From Burkholderia pyrrocinia (GTDB lineage: Bacteria > Pseudomonadota > Gammaproteobacteria > Burkholderiales > Burkholderiaceae), in NCBI RefSeq assembly GCF_018417535.1, contig NZ_CP070978.1, positions 744,001 through 808,000 on the forward strand: a stretch of 64,000 nt of DNA, read 5' to 3'. Every line of letters begins with the position of its first letter. Within the stretch, counting starts at the first letter, position 1. Below, in pieces: positions 43,525 through 52,387 of the stretch. Made by a program: the position numbers and the translations under genes. The notes beneath the pieces were generated by a model, which did no database searches, had not been told where the DNA came from, and saw only the letters and a program-made list of their open reading frames with translations.

Positions 43525-44717
43525 GCGCGCTGCTTCCCGAACTCGCGGCCGACAGCGAATCGCATCGGCTCGACGAGGCCGCGCACGCCGTCGCGCAGAT
43601 CGCTGCGCAACACGCGGATGCGGTCGACCGCGACGCGCGCTGCCCCGTCGAGGCGATCGAAGCGATGCGCGCGCGCCGGTTGCTGGGCGCGATGGTGCCG
43701 ACCCATCTCGGCGGCGCTGGCGCGTCGCTGGAAGACATCGCGTCGGCCTGCTCGATCCTCGGCCAGGCCTGCGCATCGTCGGCGATGGTGTTCGCGATGC
43801 ACCAGATCCAGGTTGCCTGCATCGTCGACCACGCGGTCGACCAGGGCTGGCACAAGCTGTTCCTGCAGCAGCTCGTGCGTTACCAGTGGCTGCTCGCTTC
43901 GGCCACGTCGGAAGACGGCGTCGGCGGCAACCTGCGCGCGAGCCAGTGCGCACTCGAAACCAACGGCGGCGAGTTCCGGCTGCGCAAGTCCGCGCCGACG
44001 ATCTCGTACGGCGACTACGCGGACGGCATCCTCGCGACCGCGCGACGCGACGCGGACGCGCCCGCTTCCGAACAGGTGCTCGTCATGCTGCTGCGCGACG
44101 GCTATACGCTCACGCGCCGCGGCGAATGGGACACGCTCGGGATGCGCGGCACCTGCAGCAACGGCTTCGTGCTCGACGCACAGGGGGCCGCCGTTCAGTG
44201 CCTGCCGGTGCCGTTCGCGAAGATCGCCGAAGAAACGATGGTGCCGGTCTCGCACATCCTGTGGGCCGCGGTCTGGATCGGCGTGGCCGGCGACGCATTC
44301 CATCGCGCACACCAGTTCTTCCGCGCGCAGGCACGCCAGACCGACGGCGCGCCGTCGCCCGCGTCGCGGCGCATCGCCGAATCGCTCGAGCTGATGCAGG
44401 CGATGCAGGCCCGCGTCGACAACGTGCTGCGGCTCCACGCGAATACGTCGGCCCGCTCGTGGTCGGCCGCCATGGCGTGGGCCGCCGAAATCAACACGCT
44501 GAAGACCTACGTGTCGACGACCGCACTGGAAGTTGCGCACCAGGCGATGATGATTTGCGGGATGGCCGGCTACAAGCAAGGCACGCCGTTCAGCATCGGC
44601 CGCCACATTCGCGACCTGCACGCGGCGCCGCTGATGATCAGCAACGACCGCATTGCCGCCAACACTGCGAGCCTGCTGCTCGCGCTGCGTCCTGCGACGC
44701 TGGAGAAACATCCGTGA
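43521..44717 (+). CDS. Acyl-CoA-dehydrogenase-family flavoprotein with altered active site
   Basis: A 398-residue protein with the acyl-CoA dehydrogenase fold: the N-terminal helical domain (AMVPTHLGGAGASLEDIASACSIL), the middle beta domain (SATSEDGVGGN, LRKSAPTISYGDYADGIL) and the C-terminal helical domain (NTLKTYVSTTALEVAHQAMMICGMAGYKQGTPF). The usual catalytic glutamates (GYxxE and the EGT block near the C-terminus) are not present; the corresponding stretches read GYKQGTP and LMISND. It may oxidise an aminoacyl thioester on the carrier, or have another activity. It overlaps both neighbours by 4 nt. Confidence 0.85.
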   Translation: MSALLPELAADSESHRLDEAAHAVAQIAAQHADAVDRDARCPVEAIEAMRARRLLGAMVPTHLGGAGASLEDIASACSILGQACASSAMVFAMHQIQVACIVDHAVDQGWHKLFLQQLVRYQWLLASATSEDGVGGNLRASQCALETNGGEFRLRKSAPTISYGDYADGILATARRDADAPASEQVLVMLLRDGYTLTRRGEWDTLGMRGTCSNGFVLDAQGAAVQCLPVPFAKIAEETMVPVSHILWAAVWIGVAGDAFHRAHQFFRAQARQTDGAPSPASRRIAESLELMQAMQARVDNVLRLHANTSARSWSAAMAWAAEINTLKTYVSTTALEVAHQAMMICGMAGYKQGTPFSIGRHIRDLHAAPLMISNDRIAANTASLLLALRPATLEKHP

Positions 44718-45688
44718 ACGATCGCCTCGCCGTGCCCTCCTCCGCCTCCACGCCCGCCGACGCGCCGCTCGACCGCGCGGGCGTCAACCCGCTGCGCGAT
44801 GCGCTGATCGACGCCGGGCTGCTGGTCTCGACCGGCATCCAGGGCCTGTTCGGCCGCAGCGAACGGTTCGAGCGCGTCGTCGAAGCGCTCGACGCGTTCG
44901 TCACGCGCGTCGGCGCCGACCAGCAGGCCGAAGTGCTGCGCTTCCCGCCGGCGATGAGCCGCACCGAATTCGAGCGCAGCGAATACATGAAGAGCTTCCC
45001 GCAGCTCGCGGGCAGCGTGCATGCGTTCTGCGGCGACGAGCAGCAGCACCAGCGCCTGCTGCAGTGCCTCGATCGCGGCGACGACTGGACGGAAAACCAG
45101 AAACCGACCTACGTCGTGATGACGCCGGCCGCATGCTACCCCGTCTATCCCGTCGTCGCACGCGCGGGCGCGCTGCCCGGCGACGGCCGGATCGTCGACG
45201 TGTTCTCGTACTGCTTCCGCCACGAGCCGTCGCTCGATCCGACCCGCATGCAGCTGTTCCGGATGCGCGAGTACGTGCGGATCGGCACGCCCGACCAGAT
45301 CGTCGCGTTCCGCGAGACGTGGATCGAGCGCGGTACGCGGATGATCGACGCGCTGCGCCTGCCGAACGCGATCGATCTCGCGAACGACCCGTTCTTCGGG
45401 CGCGGCGGCAAGATCGTCGCGAACAGCCAGCGCGAGCAGAACCTGAAGTTCGAGCTGCTGATCCCGATCGAGCACGACGACCGCCAGACCGCGTGCCTGA
45501 GCTTCAACTACCACATGGACCATTTCGGGCTGCTGTGGGACATCCGCACCGCGACGGGCGACGTCGCGCACACGGGCTGCGTCGGCTTCGGTCTCGAACG
45601 GCTCACGCTCGCGCTGTTCCGCCATCACGGCTTCGACATCGACGCGTGGCCGAGCGACGTCCGAGACGTGCTGTGGGGCACACCATGA
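44714..45688 (+). CDS. Amino acid--[carrier protein] ligase (class II aminoacyl-tRNA synthetase-like)
   Basis: A 324-residue homologue of the catalytic core of atypical seryl-tRNA synthetases without a tRNA-binding arm. Class II motif 2 is at F168-R169-x-E171 and motif 3 at GFGLERLTLAL (E295, R296). A zinc site is predicted from C141 (AACYP), E186 (MREYV) and C289 (HTGCV), the Cys/Glu/Cys set that binds the amino group in this family. Bradyrhizobium and Agrobacterium homologues charge glycine or alanine onto the phosphopantetheine of a small carrier protein using ATP, not onto tRNA. GTG start at 44714 overlaps the preceding stop (GTGA). Confidence 0.92.
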   Translation: MNDRLAVPSSASTPADAPLDRAGVNPLRDALIDAGLLVSTGIQGLFGRSERFERVVEALDAFVTRVGADQQAEVLRFPPAMSRTEFERSEYMKSFPQLAGSVHAFCGDEQQHQRLLQCLDRGDDWTENQKPTYVVMTPAACYPVYPVVARAGALPGDGRIVDVFSYCFRHEPSLDPTRMQLFRMREYVRIGTPDQIVAFRETWIERGTRMIDALRLPNAIDLANDPFFGRGGKIVANSQREQNLKFELLIPIEHDDRQTACLSFNYHMDHFGLLWDIRTATGDVAHTGCVGFGLERLTLALFRHHGFDIDAWPSDVRDVLWGTP

Positions 45689-46740
45689 GGTTCGTTTCCC
45701 GCGACGGCAACGACGCGTCGTTCGACGACGTGCGTCACCGTGCGCGTCACTACCGGCCGCACCCGCTGCACAGTCAGGAGATGGTCTGGAAACAGACCAA
45801 CTGCTACGTCGACATGTGGCTCGAGGTGCTCCGGTGGTGGGGCTTCAATCCGTACGCGGCGCTGCCGTTTACGATCGCGCTCGATTTCGAGGGCGACCAG
45901 TTCACGTTCTTCAAGTTTCCGCACGACGAACTGGAGCGGCTCTACGGGATCGTCGTGCAGGAGCACTCGATCTACGAGCCGCTCGACCAGCACATCGAAA
46001 CGCAGGTCGCGCGCGGTCACCTCATGATCGTCGAGGTCGACGCGTGGTTCCTGCCGGATACGCGCGGCAGCAGCTATCGCACGCAGCACACGAAGACGAC
46101 GATCGGCATCGACGCGATCGACCGCGCGAAGCACCAGATCGGCTATTTCCACAACAGCGGCTATTACGTGGCCGAGGATTTCGACTACAGCGGGCTCGTC
46201 GGCGGCAGTTCGCCGATGACGCTGCCGCCGTACGTCGAATGCGCGAAGCGGCGCTTTGCGCCGCTCGACGAGCGCGCGCTCTGCGAAGCATCGCTCGCCG
46301 CGCTGCAGCGCCATCTGCGGCGCCTGCCGACCGTCGATCCGATCGCGGCATTCCGGCGGCAGTTGCAGACCGATGCGAAGACGCTCGCCGAAGCGCCGCT
46401 CGAACACTTCCATGCGTACTCGTTCAACTCGGTGCGGCAGCTCGGCGCGAATTTCGAACTGTTCGGCCATTACACGCGCTGGCTGCAGGCCAGCGGTTGC
46501 GTCGGGCCGTTCGCCGAGATCCGCGCCGCATGCGACCGCATCGCGTCCGAAGCGATGGTGCTGGAGTTCCGGCTCGCGCGCGCCTGCGCACGCGGCAAGG
46601 AGGAACGCGGCGAGGCGACGCTCGAAGCGATCGGGGCCGCCTATATCGATCTCGTCGCCTGCGCGCGGCAGATCGGCGCGCCGCTGCGGCACGCGACGCC
46701 CGTGCGCAGCGACGCGGCACCCGTGCCGGTCATGCGGTGA
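45685..46740 (+). CDS. DUF1839 family protein
   Basis: A 351-residue soluble protein whose ATG overlaps the ligase stop by 4 nt. Notable segments are the N-terminal HSQEMVWKQTNCYVDMWLEVL with a conserved-looking Cys, HDELERLYGIVVQEHSIYEPLDQHI, and VEVDAWFLPDTRGSSYRTQHTKTTIGI, which resemble the conserved core of DUF1839 (a Cys...His...Asp arrangement suggestive of a papain/transglutaminase-like or acyltransferase active site). DUF1839 genes are known to travel with carrier-protein ligases. A role as the transferase that unloads the carrier is my inference. Confidence 0.82.
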   Translation: MRFVSRDGNDASFDDVRHRARHYRPHPLHSQEMVWKQTNCYVDMWLEVLRWWGFNPYAALPFTIALDFEGDQFTFFKFPHDELERLYGIVVQEHSIYEPLDQHIETQVARGHLMIVEVDAWFLPDTRGSSYRTQHTKTTIGIDAIDRAKHQIGYFHNSGYYVAEDFDYSGLVGGSSPMTLPPYVECAKRRFAPLDERALCEASLAALQRHLRRLPTVDPIAAFRRQLQTDAKTLAEAPLEHFHAYSFNSVRQLGANFELFGHYTRWLQASGCVGPFAEIRAACDRIASEAMVLEFRLARACARGKEERGEATLEAIGAAYIDLVACARQIGAPLRHATPVRSDAAPVPVMR

Positions 46741-49220
46741 CGCGCGCGCGTGCCCTGCCCGCGTGGTCGATGCTGGCGACGACCGCGGGTGCCGCGCAGG
46801 CACCGCGCGACCTCCCGGCCGCCGGCGACGGCTGGATCGCGGCGCCGGTGCCCGGCACGGTCGCGCAGGCGCTCGCGCTGGCCGGCCGGCTCGACGAAGC
46901 GGCCTCGCTTGACGAACGCGACCACTGGTACCGGATCGAGCTGCGCGGACGCGGCCCGCGCGTGCTACGCTTTCACGGCCTCGCGACGCTCGCGCAGGCG
47001 TGGCTCGACGACACGCCGATTCTCCGCTCCGACAGCATGTTCGTCGCGCACGACGTTCCCGTGTCGCTCGACGGCACGCACCGGCTGACCCTCTGCTTCC
47101 GCGCGCTCGCGCCACACCTGCGCGACGCGCGCGCGCCGCGCCGTGCGCGCTGGCGCACGCGGCTCGCCGAGCCGGCGGCGCTGCGCACGGTCCGTACGTC
47201 GCTGTTCGGGCACATGCCCGGCTGGTTTCCGCCATACGTGCCGGCCGGCCCGTGGCGCCCCGTCGACGTGCTCGATCCGGCCGCTGGCCCCGTTCCGGTC
47301 GATTGCGACCTGCGTGCGCGCATCGAGGGCGACACGGGCTGGCTCGACGCGGAACTGACATTCGCCGCGCCGTTGCCCGACGCGCTCGCAGCGCGGCTGT
47401 CGTGCGGCGAACATCACGCCACGCTCGAACGCGCCGGCGTCGACCGGTTGCGCGCGAGCGTCGCGGTGCCCAACGTGCGCCGTTGGTGGCCGCATACGCA
47501 CGGCGAGCCGGCACTCTACGAGATCGCGCTGCATATCGGCGACGAACGGCGGCCGCTCGGCTCGACCGGCTTCCGCACGATCGAGATCGATGCCGGTGCC
47601 GACGGAAAGGGTTTCGGGCTGCGCATCAACGGCGTGCCCGTGTTTGCGCGCGGTGCTTGCTGGAGCAGCGCCGCGCCGCTCGCGCTGCACGCGGACGACG
47701 CGGCCTACGGCCGCCTGCTCGGACTCGCGCGCGACGCCGGTTTCAACATGATCCGCGTCGGCGGCACCATGACCTACGAGGCCGACGCGTTCCACGCGTG
47801 GTGCGACCGGCTCGGGCTGCTGGTCTGGCAGGATTTCATGTTCGCGAACTTCGACTATGCGCTCGACGATCCCGCGTTCGCGGACAACGTCGACCGTGAG
47901 GCCGGTCAATTCCTCGCGCGCCACGGCGCGTCGCCGTCGCTAGCGGTGCTGTGCGGCGGCAGCGAGATCGCGCAACAGGCGGCGATGTCGGGGCTCGGGC
48001 CGAAGCAGCGCTTCCTCGAACTGACCGCCGAGCGGCTGGCCGGCCATGCGGCCGCGCGCCGGCCCGACGTCCCGTACGTGCCCGATTCGCCCGACGGCGG
48101 CGTGCTGCCGTTCGCGCCGCGCGAACGCGTGTCGCACTATTACGGCGTCGGCGCATACCTGCGCCCGCTCGACGACGCGCGCCGCGCGGATGTGCGCTTC
48201 GCGAGCGAATGCCTCGCGTTCGCGAACGTGCCGTGCGATGCGACGCTGGCCAGCCTCGGCTGGCCAGGCGTGCACGAACCGCGCTGGAAAGCAGCCGTGC
48301 CGCGCGACCCCGGCACGTCGTGGGATTTCGAGGACATTCGCGACCACTATCTGCAGACGCTGTACGACGTCGCGCCCGACCGGCTGCGGCGCGAGGATCC
48401 GGCTCGCTACTTCGAGCTGTCGCGCGCCGTGATCGCGGACGTGATGCGCGAGACGTTCTCCGAATGGCGGCGCACCGGCTCGCGCTGCGCCGGCGCGCTC
48501 GTGTGGCAGTTCCAGGACGTGATGCCGGGTGCCGGATGGGGGGTGATCGACGCCACGCACCGGCCGAAATCGGCGTGGTATGCGCTGCGGCAAGTGCTGC
48601 AGCCCATCCAGGTGCTGCTCGCCGACGAAGGCTTGAACGGGCTCGACGTACACGTGGTCAACGAACGCCCGGCGCCGCTGTCGGCGGCCGTCGAACTGGT
48701 CGCGCTGCGCGACGGCCGCACGCCGGTCGCGCGGGCCGGCTGCCCGGTACGGATCGCCGCGCACGACACGGTGCGGATCGGCTCGGCCGAGTTGCTCGGC
48801 CGCTTCTTCGACTGGACTTATGCGTACCGTTTCGGGCCCTGCGAACACGACACCGTCGTCGCGACGCTGCGTACCGACGACGGCACGCTGCTGTCACAGG
48901 CGTTCCATTTCCCGTCCCGCACGCATCCGGCCGTGCTGGCGCGCCGCGAACTCGGGATCGAAGCATGCGTGTCGCGCACCGGCGATACGTGGCACGTCGA
49001 CATCGACACGCGGCACGTCGCGCGCCACGTGCAGATCGACGCGCCGGGATTCGTGCCGCGCGACGACTGGTTTCATCTCGCGCCGGGCACGCCGGCGCGC
49101 GTCGCGCTCGTTCCGCTGGAGACTGCCGGGAAGGTTCAGGATGCCGACGGTATGCCGCCTGCCGTGGAAATCCGTGCAGTGAACGCCGCGCGAGCGGTGC
49201 GCGCCACGCAGGCCGGCTGA
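46737..49220 (+). CDS. Glycoside hydrolase family 2 protein (beta-mannosidase-like)
   Basis: An 827-residue protein with the multi-domain layout of GH2: N-terminal sugar-binding-like beta sandwich (HWYRIELRG, VLRFHGLATLAQAWLD), immunoglobulin-like domain, a TIM barrel (NMIRVGGTMTYEADAFHAWCDRLGLLVWQDFMFANFDYA) and C-terminal beta domains. The acid/base is predicted at E410 in LCGGSE, where the usual Asn before Glu is Ser, and the nucleophile at E491 in FASECLAF. No signal peptide is evident, so it probably acts in the cytoplasm. GTG start overlaps the DUF1839 stop (GTGA). Substrate unknown; activity may be changed. Confidence 0.85.
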   Translation: MTRARALPAWSMLATTAGAAQAPRDLPAAGDGWIAAPVPGTVAQALALAGRLDEAASLDERDHWYRIELRGRGPRVLRFHGLATLAQAWLDDTPILRSDSMFVAHDVPVSLDGTHRLTLCFRALAPHLRDARAPRRARWRTRLAEPAALRTVRTSLFGHMPGWFPPYVPAGPWRPVDVLDPAAGPVPVDCDLRARIEGDTGWLDAELTFAAPLPDALAARLSCGEHHATLERAGVDRLRASVAVPNVRRWWPHTHGEPALYEIALHIGDERRPLGSTGFRTIEIDAGADGKGFGLRINGVPVFARGACWSSAAPLALHADDAAYGRLLGLARDAGFNMIRVGGTMTYEADAFHAWCDRLGLLVWQDFMFANFDYALDDPAFADNVDREAGQFLARHGASPSLAVLCGGSEIAQQAAMSGLGPKQRFLELTAERLAGHAAARRPDVPYVPDSPDGGVLPFAPRERVSHYYGVGAYLRPLDDARRADVRFASECLAFANVPCDATLASLGWPGVHEPRWKAAVPRDPGTSWDFEDIRDHYLQTLYDVAPDRLRREDPARYFELSRAVIADVMRETFSEWRRTGSRCAGALVWQFQDVMPGAGWGVIDATHRPKSAWYALRQVLQPIQVLLADEGLNGLDVHVVNERPAPLSAAVELVALRDGRTPVARAGCPVRIAAHDTVRIGSAELLGRFFDWTYAYRFGPCEHDTVVATLRTDDGTLLSQAFHFPSRTHPAVLARRELGIEACVSRTGDTWHVDIDTRHVARHVQIDAPGFVPRDDWFHLAPGTPARVALVPLETAGKVQDADGMPPAVEIRAVNAARAVRATQAG

Positions 49221-49223
49221 CGC

Positions 49224-49255
49224 GACGCTCGCGGGCGCGATGCGCCGCGAGCGTC
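49224..49255. terminator. Bidirectional terminator hairpin
   Basis: Perfect 11-bp arms GACGCTCGCGG (49224-49234) and CCGCGAGCGTC (49245-49255) with a 10-nt loop fill the 47-nt gap between the GH2 gene and the convergent sigma-54 regulator. Short T runs follow on the plus strand only. It can end both transcripts. Confidence 0.7.
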
Positions 49256-49267
49256 ACGTTTCGAACG

Positions 49268-50659
49268 TCAGTCGGACGAGCCCGTGCCGCGCGGCCGCTC
49301 GATTCCGTACGCTTCCATCCAGCGATACAGCGTCGCGCGCGACACGCCAAGCTCGCGCGCCGAAGCCGCGACACGCCCGCGCGTGCGCAGCAACGCGGTT
49401 TCGATCGCCTCGCGCTCGATCGACTTGCGGATGTCGGCCACGGACGGCGACGCCGCATCGAGACAGTATTCGAGTTCGAGATCCCGCGCGGTGATCAGGC
49501 GCCCTTCCGTCATCACGACCGCGCGACGCACGCGGTTGATCAGTTCGCGGACATTGCCGGGCCAGTCGTGCTTGTAGAGTGCGGTGATCGCGTCGGTCGA
49601 GAAGCCGCGCACACGATGGCGCGCGTCGCCGCGGAAGCGTTCGAGCATGTGGTGCGCGAGCAGCTCGATGTCCTTGCCGCGCGCGCGCAGCGGCGGCTGG
49701 TCGATGCGCATCACGCACAGGCGGTGGAACAGGTCCGCGCGAAAACGCCCTTCCTCCATCGCGCCGCGCAGGTCGACGTGCGTCGCCGATACGATCCTGA
49801 CATCGACCGGCACCGGATCGCTGCCGCCGAGGCGATGGATCGAGCGCTCCTGCAGAAAACGCAGCAGGCTCGCCTGGCTCTCGTGCGGCAGGTCGCCGAT
49901 CTCGTCGAGCAACAGCGTGCCGCCGTTCGCGGCCTCGACATAGCCGATCTTGCGCGCGTTCGCGCCGGTAAACGCGCCGCGCTCATAACCGAACAGCTCC
50001 GATTGCAGCAGATGCGGCGGAATCGCGCCGCAGTTGACCGCGACGAACGGGCCGTTGCGCCGCTCCGAATGACGATGGATCGCGACGGCCGTCAGCTCCT
50101 TGCCGGTACCCGTTTCGCCGAACACGAACACCGGTGCGTCGGTGCGCGCGAAGCGCCCCACCGTATCGAACAGCCGCAGCATCGCGCTGCAGGTGCCGAC
50201 GATGCCTTTCTCCTCCGATTCGAGCTGTTCGCGATCGCGCGCGAACAGGCATTCCATGCCGTACGCATGGCCAACCGTATCGGCGATCCGTTGGTGCGAC
50301 GCGGGCAAGGTGACGTAGTCGAAGCAATAGTCGCGCAACAGCGCGCGCACGTTCGGGGACGCGGTCTGACCGACGTCGACGAGTGCGACCCACACGACGT
50401 CGCGCATCGACGCGCAGGTCGACGCGATGCTGCCGATCGCATCGGCATGGCCGCCGCTCAGGTCGAGGATGCCGCAGGTGATTTCACCGGACGTGTCGCG
50501 CAGCTCGTTCGCATGCGCGACGACCGAAACCTTCCAGTCGCGTCGCGCCAGTTCCTTTCGCAGCATGACGGACGGCGACTGCGTCCAGTAAATCAGCGGA
50601 CGCTGCCCGTTACCGCTTCCCCCGCCGGCGCTCTTATCGCGCGTTATTGGCATATTCAT
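49268..50659 (-). CDS. Sigma-54-dependent transcriptional activator, VpsR-like (Fis-type HTH)
   Basis: A 463-residue enhancer-binding protein. The N-terminal ~125 residues form a degenerate receiver-like domain opening with IYWTQSPSVMLRKELARRDW, as in VpsR-type regulators of polysaccharide genes. The AAA+ domain has Walker A GETGTGKEL, the sigma-54 contact loop GAFTGA, Walker B GTLLLDEIGD and the R-finger region. A Fis-type HTH closes the protein (SARELGVSRATLYRWMEAYGI). VpsR-type and BerB proteins bind cyclic di-GMP; the same is inferred here. Its natural target in the window is the sigma-54 promoter at 41577-41593. Confidence 0.92.
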   Translation of the reverse strand: MNMPITRDKSAGGGSGNGQRPLIYWTQSPSVMLRKELARRDWKVSVVAHANELRDTSGEITCGILDLSGGHADAIGSIASTCASMRDVVWVALVDVGQTASPNVRALLRDYCFDYVTLPASHQRIADTVGHAYGMECLFARDREQLESEEKGIVGTCSAMLRLFDTVGRFARTDAPVFVFGETGTGKELTAVAIHRHSERRNGPFVAVNCGAIPPHLLQSELFGYERGAFTGANARKIGYVEAANGGTLLLDEIGDLPHESQASLLRFLQERSIHRLGGSDPVPVDVRIVSATHVDLRGAMEEGRFRADLFHRLCVMRIDQPPLRARGKDIELLAHHMLERFRGDARHRVRGFSTDAITALYKHDWPGNVRELINRVRRAVVMTEGRLITARDLELEYCLDAASPSVADIRKSIEREAIETALLRTRGRVAASARELGVSRATLYRWMEAYGIERPRGTGSSD

Positions 50660-51802
50660 AACGAACCATCACTTTCTCCACTCCGCGAATCGTTCGCGTG
50701 CGCTGCGGATGGCGGCGCATGGCCGCCTGTCCGCGCTGAGTTCCCGCAGCTTTGGCGAAGATCGAAACTGCACAAGGCGAGAGCCCCCGGAGGTCGAGCC
50801 GGATGTCATCCGGCCTCGTTGTCATCGAACTCGAAGGGAACGCGCGGCCGCGGGAGCCACGACGTTCCGGCTTTGATGCGACGCGCCGTCAGGCGGGGCA
50901 CGTCGGCAAACGGAAAATCCGTCCGCATGTGCGTCGCGTCGTACACGACAGTCGCGCCCGATGCTGAATCGGATGGCCGCCAACCCGCTCCCGGAATGAC
51001 CGCCACATTTCATCCGTTCCTGAATTTACACCCCGTTTCAAGATGACCGTGTTACCAAAAGATAATCCTGATTCAGCCGGTTACGCCACCGGTCGCCCCG
51101 CACGACGCGCCTTTGACCACTGAGATTTGATTATCTCCGACCATTCCCGTCAATCAGTGGCAAATACTACTTTTCGACAAGATTGGTGCCGTCGATTGCC
51201 CGCGAATTTCATCGAAATCCGCGAAAAAGGCCGGCACCGCATTCCATGTATCGCATAATCGCGCTCGCCGCCAAACGGCCGTATCGCATCGCGGCAGCGT
51301 GCGGCCTGCCGATCCGTTACACGTCGTAATCCACAACGTCGCGTCGCGCGTCAGATTCGCGGTGTCGCGGCACTGCGGGACGCGCGCCGCTCGTGCATGC
51401 CATTCTCCGGCGAATTGCCCTTGCCCGTCGCGAAATCGCTGGTGCCGGCACTCGTTTCCCGCAGTGCAGCATGACCGTCATGAACGATCGCAATCTTCAA
51501 GTCCCACCCCCGATTCCTTATTCACATTCGATGTCGGCTGGTCGCGCATCTCGGCCAGCCGCCAGGATGGATCAATTATGAAAAGGCACCGGCACCGACG
51601 GTGTGTGCTACCGCACATTGCGGCATTCCCGGGGCACGCGCGCCGCCGCGTCTCCCGCATCCGCCACACGAAACCGGAGCGTGAGTATGCTTTCGAACAG
51701 ACCGGTGCCCGGCGCATCCGGATGATGAAGATCGCTGTGCCGCACGGAACGATCGCGTCCGCGCCGCATGGCGTGCCGAAGGCATCACGCGAGGACCGCA
51801 TC
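50660..51802. other. Large intergenic region, no gene supported
   Basis: 1143 nt between the sigma-54 activator and the GNAT gene. Frames on the plus strand are open for long stretches (51299 onward in frame with the GNAT gene), but the encoded text is Arg/His/Ser-rich and has no family look. The part from 51000 to 51250 is lower in GC. It probably holds divergent promoters for both neighbours; TTGGTGC-N6-TTGC near 51184 resembles a sigma-54 site with one extra base in the spacer. Confidence 0.45.
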
Positions 51803-52387
51803 ATGGAATGGCATTGTTGTGAATTCGAACATCTGAGCGCCGTCGATCTCTATGCAATCCTGCGCGCGCGCAACGCCGTGCTGGTAGTCGAGGACGCGCA
51901 CACGCATCTCGACATCGACGGCAAGGACGCAGGCGCGCTGCACGTGTTCGCGCGCGTGCGCGACGGCGACGCGGTGGAAGTCGCGGCCTATGCGCGCATC
52001 CTGCCCGGCGATAACACCGATCCGGATGTCGTGATCGACAAGATCCTGACGAGCGAAGCGCGCCGCGACGACGATACGCTCGAACGGCTGATCGAACGTG
52101 CGCTCACCGCCGCGCACGCCGCATGGCCGGACACCGCCGTGCGCACCCACGCTCCCGCGTCACGCCAGGCGTTCTACAAACGCTTCGGATTCCGCAAGGC
52201 TTACGGCCCGTATCTCGAACAGGGTGCGCCGTTCGTCGGCCTGGTCCGGCCGGCCAATCGCGCCGACGGCGCGCTGCGTCATCTGCTGTCCCGGGTCGTT
52301 TCGGCACCCCGGTCGCGCAACGACGACACGCGCACCGACAGCCGTGCGCACAACCGGTTACCCGCCGATACCGGAGCCAACCGATGA
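51803..52387 (+). CDS. GNAT-family N-acetyltransferase, ElaA-like
   Basis: A 194-residue acetyltransferase. HCCEFEHLSAVDLYAILRARNAVLVVED is the typical ElaA opening, VEVAAYARILPG the central strand, and RQAFYKRFGFRKAYGPYLEQG the acceptor-side end of the fold. GAGGA precedes the ATG at 51803; a longer in-frame extension upstream has no support. The last ~30 residues are a charged tail not usual for ElaA (about 150 aa). Its stop overlaps the manC-like ATG by 4 nt, so it is translated with the GDP-mannose gene and could acetylate a sugar or protein in polysaccharide synthesis. Confidence 0.82.
   Translation: MEWHCCEFEHLSAVDLYAILRARNAVLVVEDAHTHLDIDGKDAGALHVFARVRDGDAVEVAAYARILPGDNTDPDVVIDKILTSEARRDDDTLERLIERALTAAHAAWPDTAVRTHAPASRQAFYKRFGFRKAYGPYLEQGAPFVGLVRPANRADGALRHLLSRVVSAPRSRNDDTRTDSRAHNRLPADTGANR

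Noticed and set aside
51299..51802. Long in-frame upstream extension of the GNAT gene
   Set aside because: Encodes atypical Arg/His/Ser-rich text; the ATG at 51803 has a good ribosome binding site and starts the ElaA-like domain.
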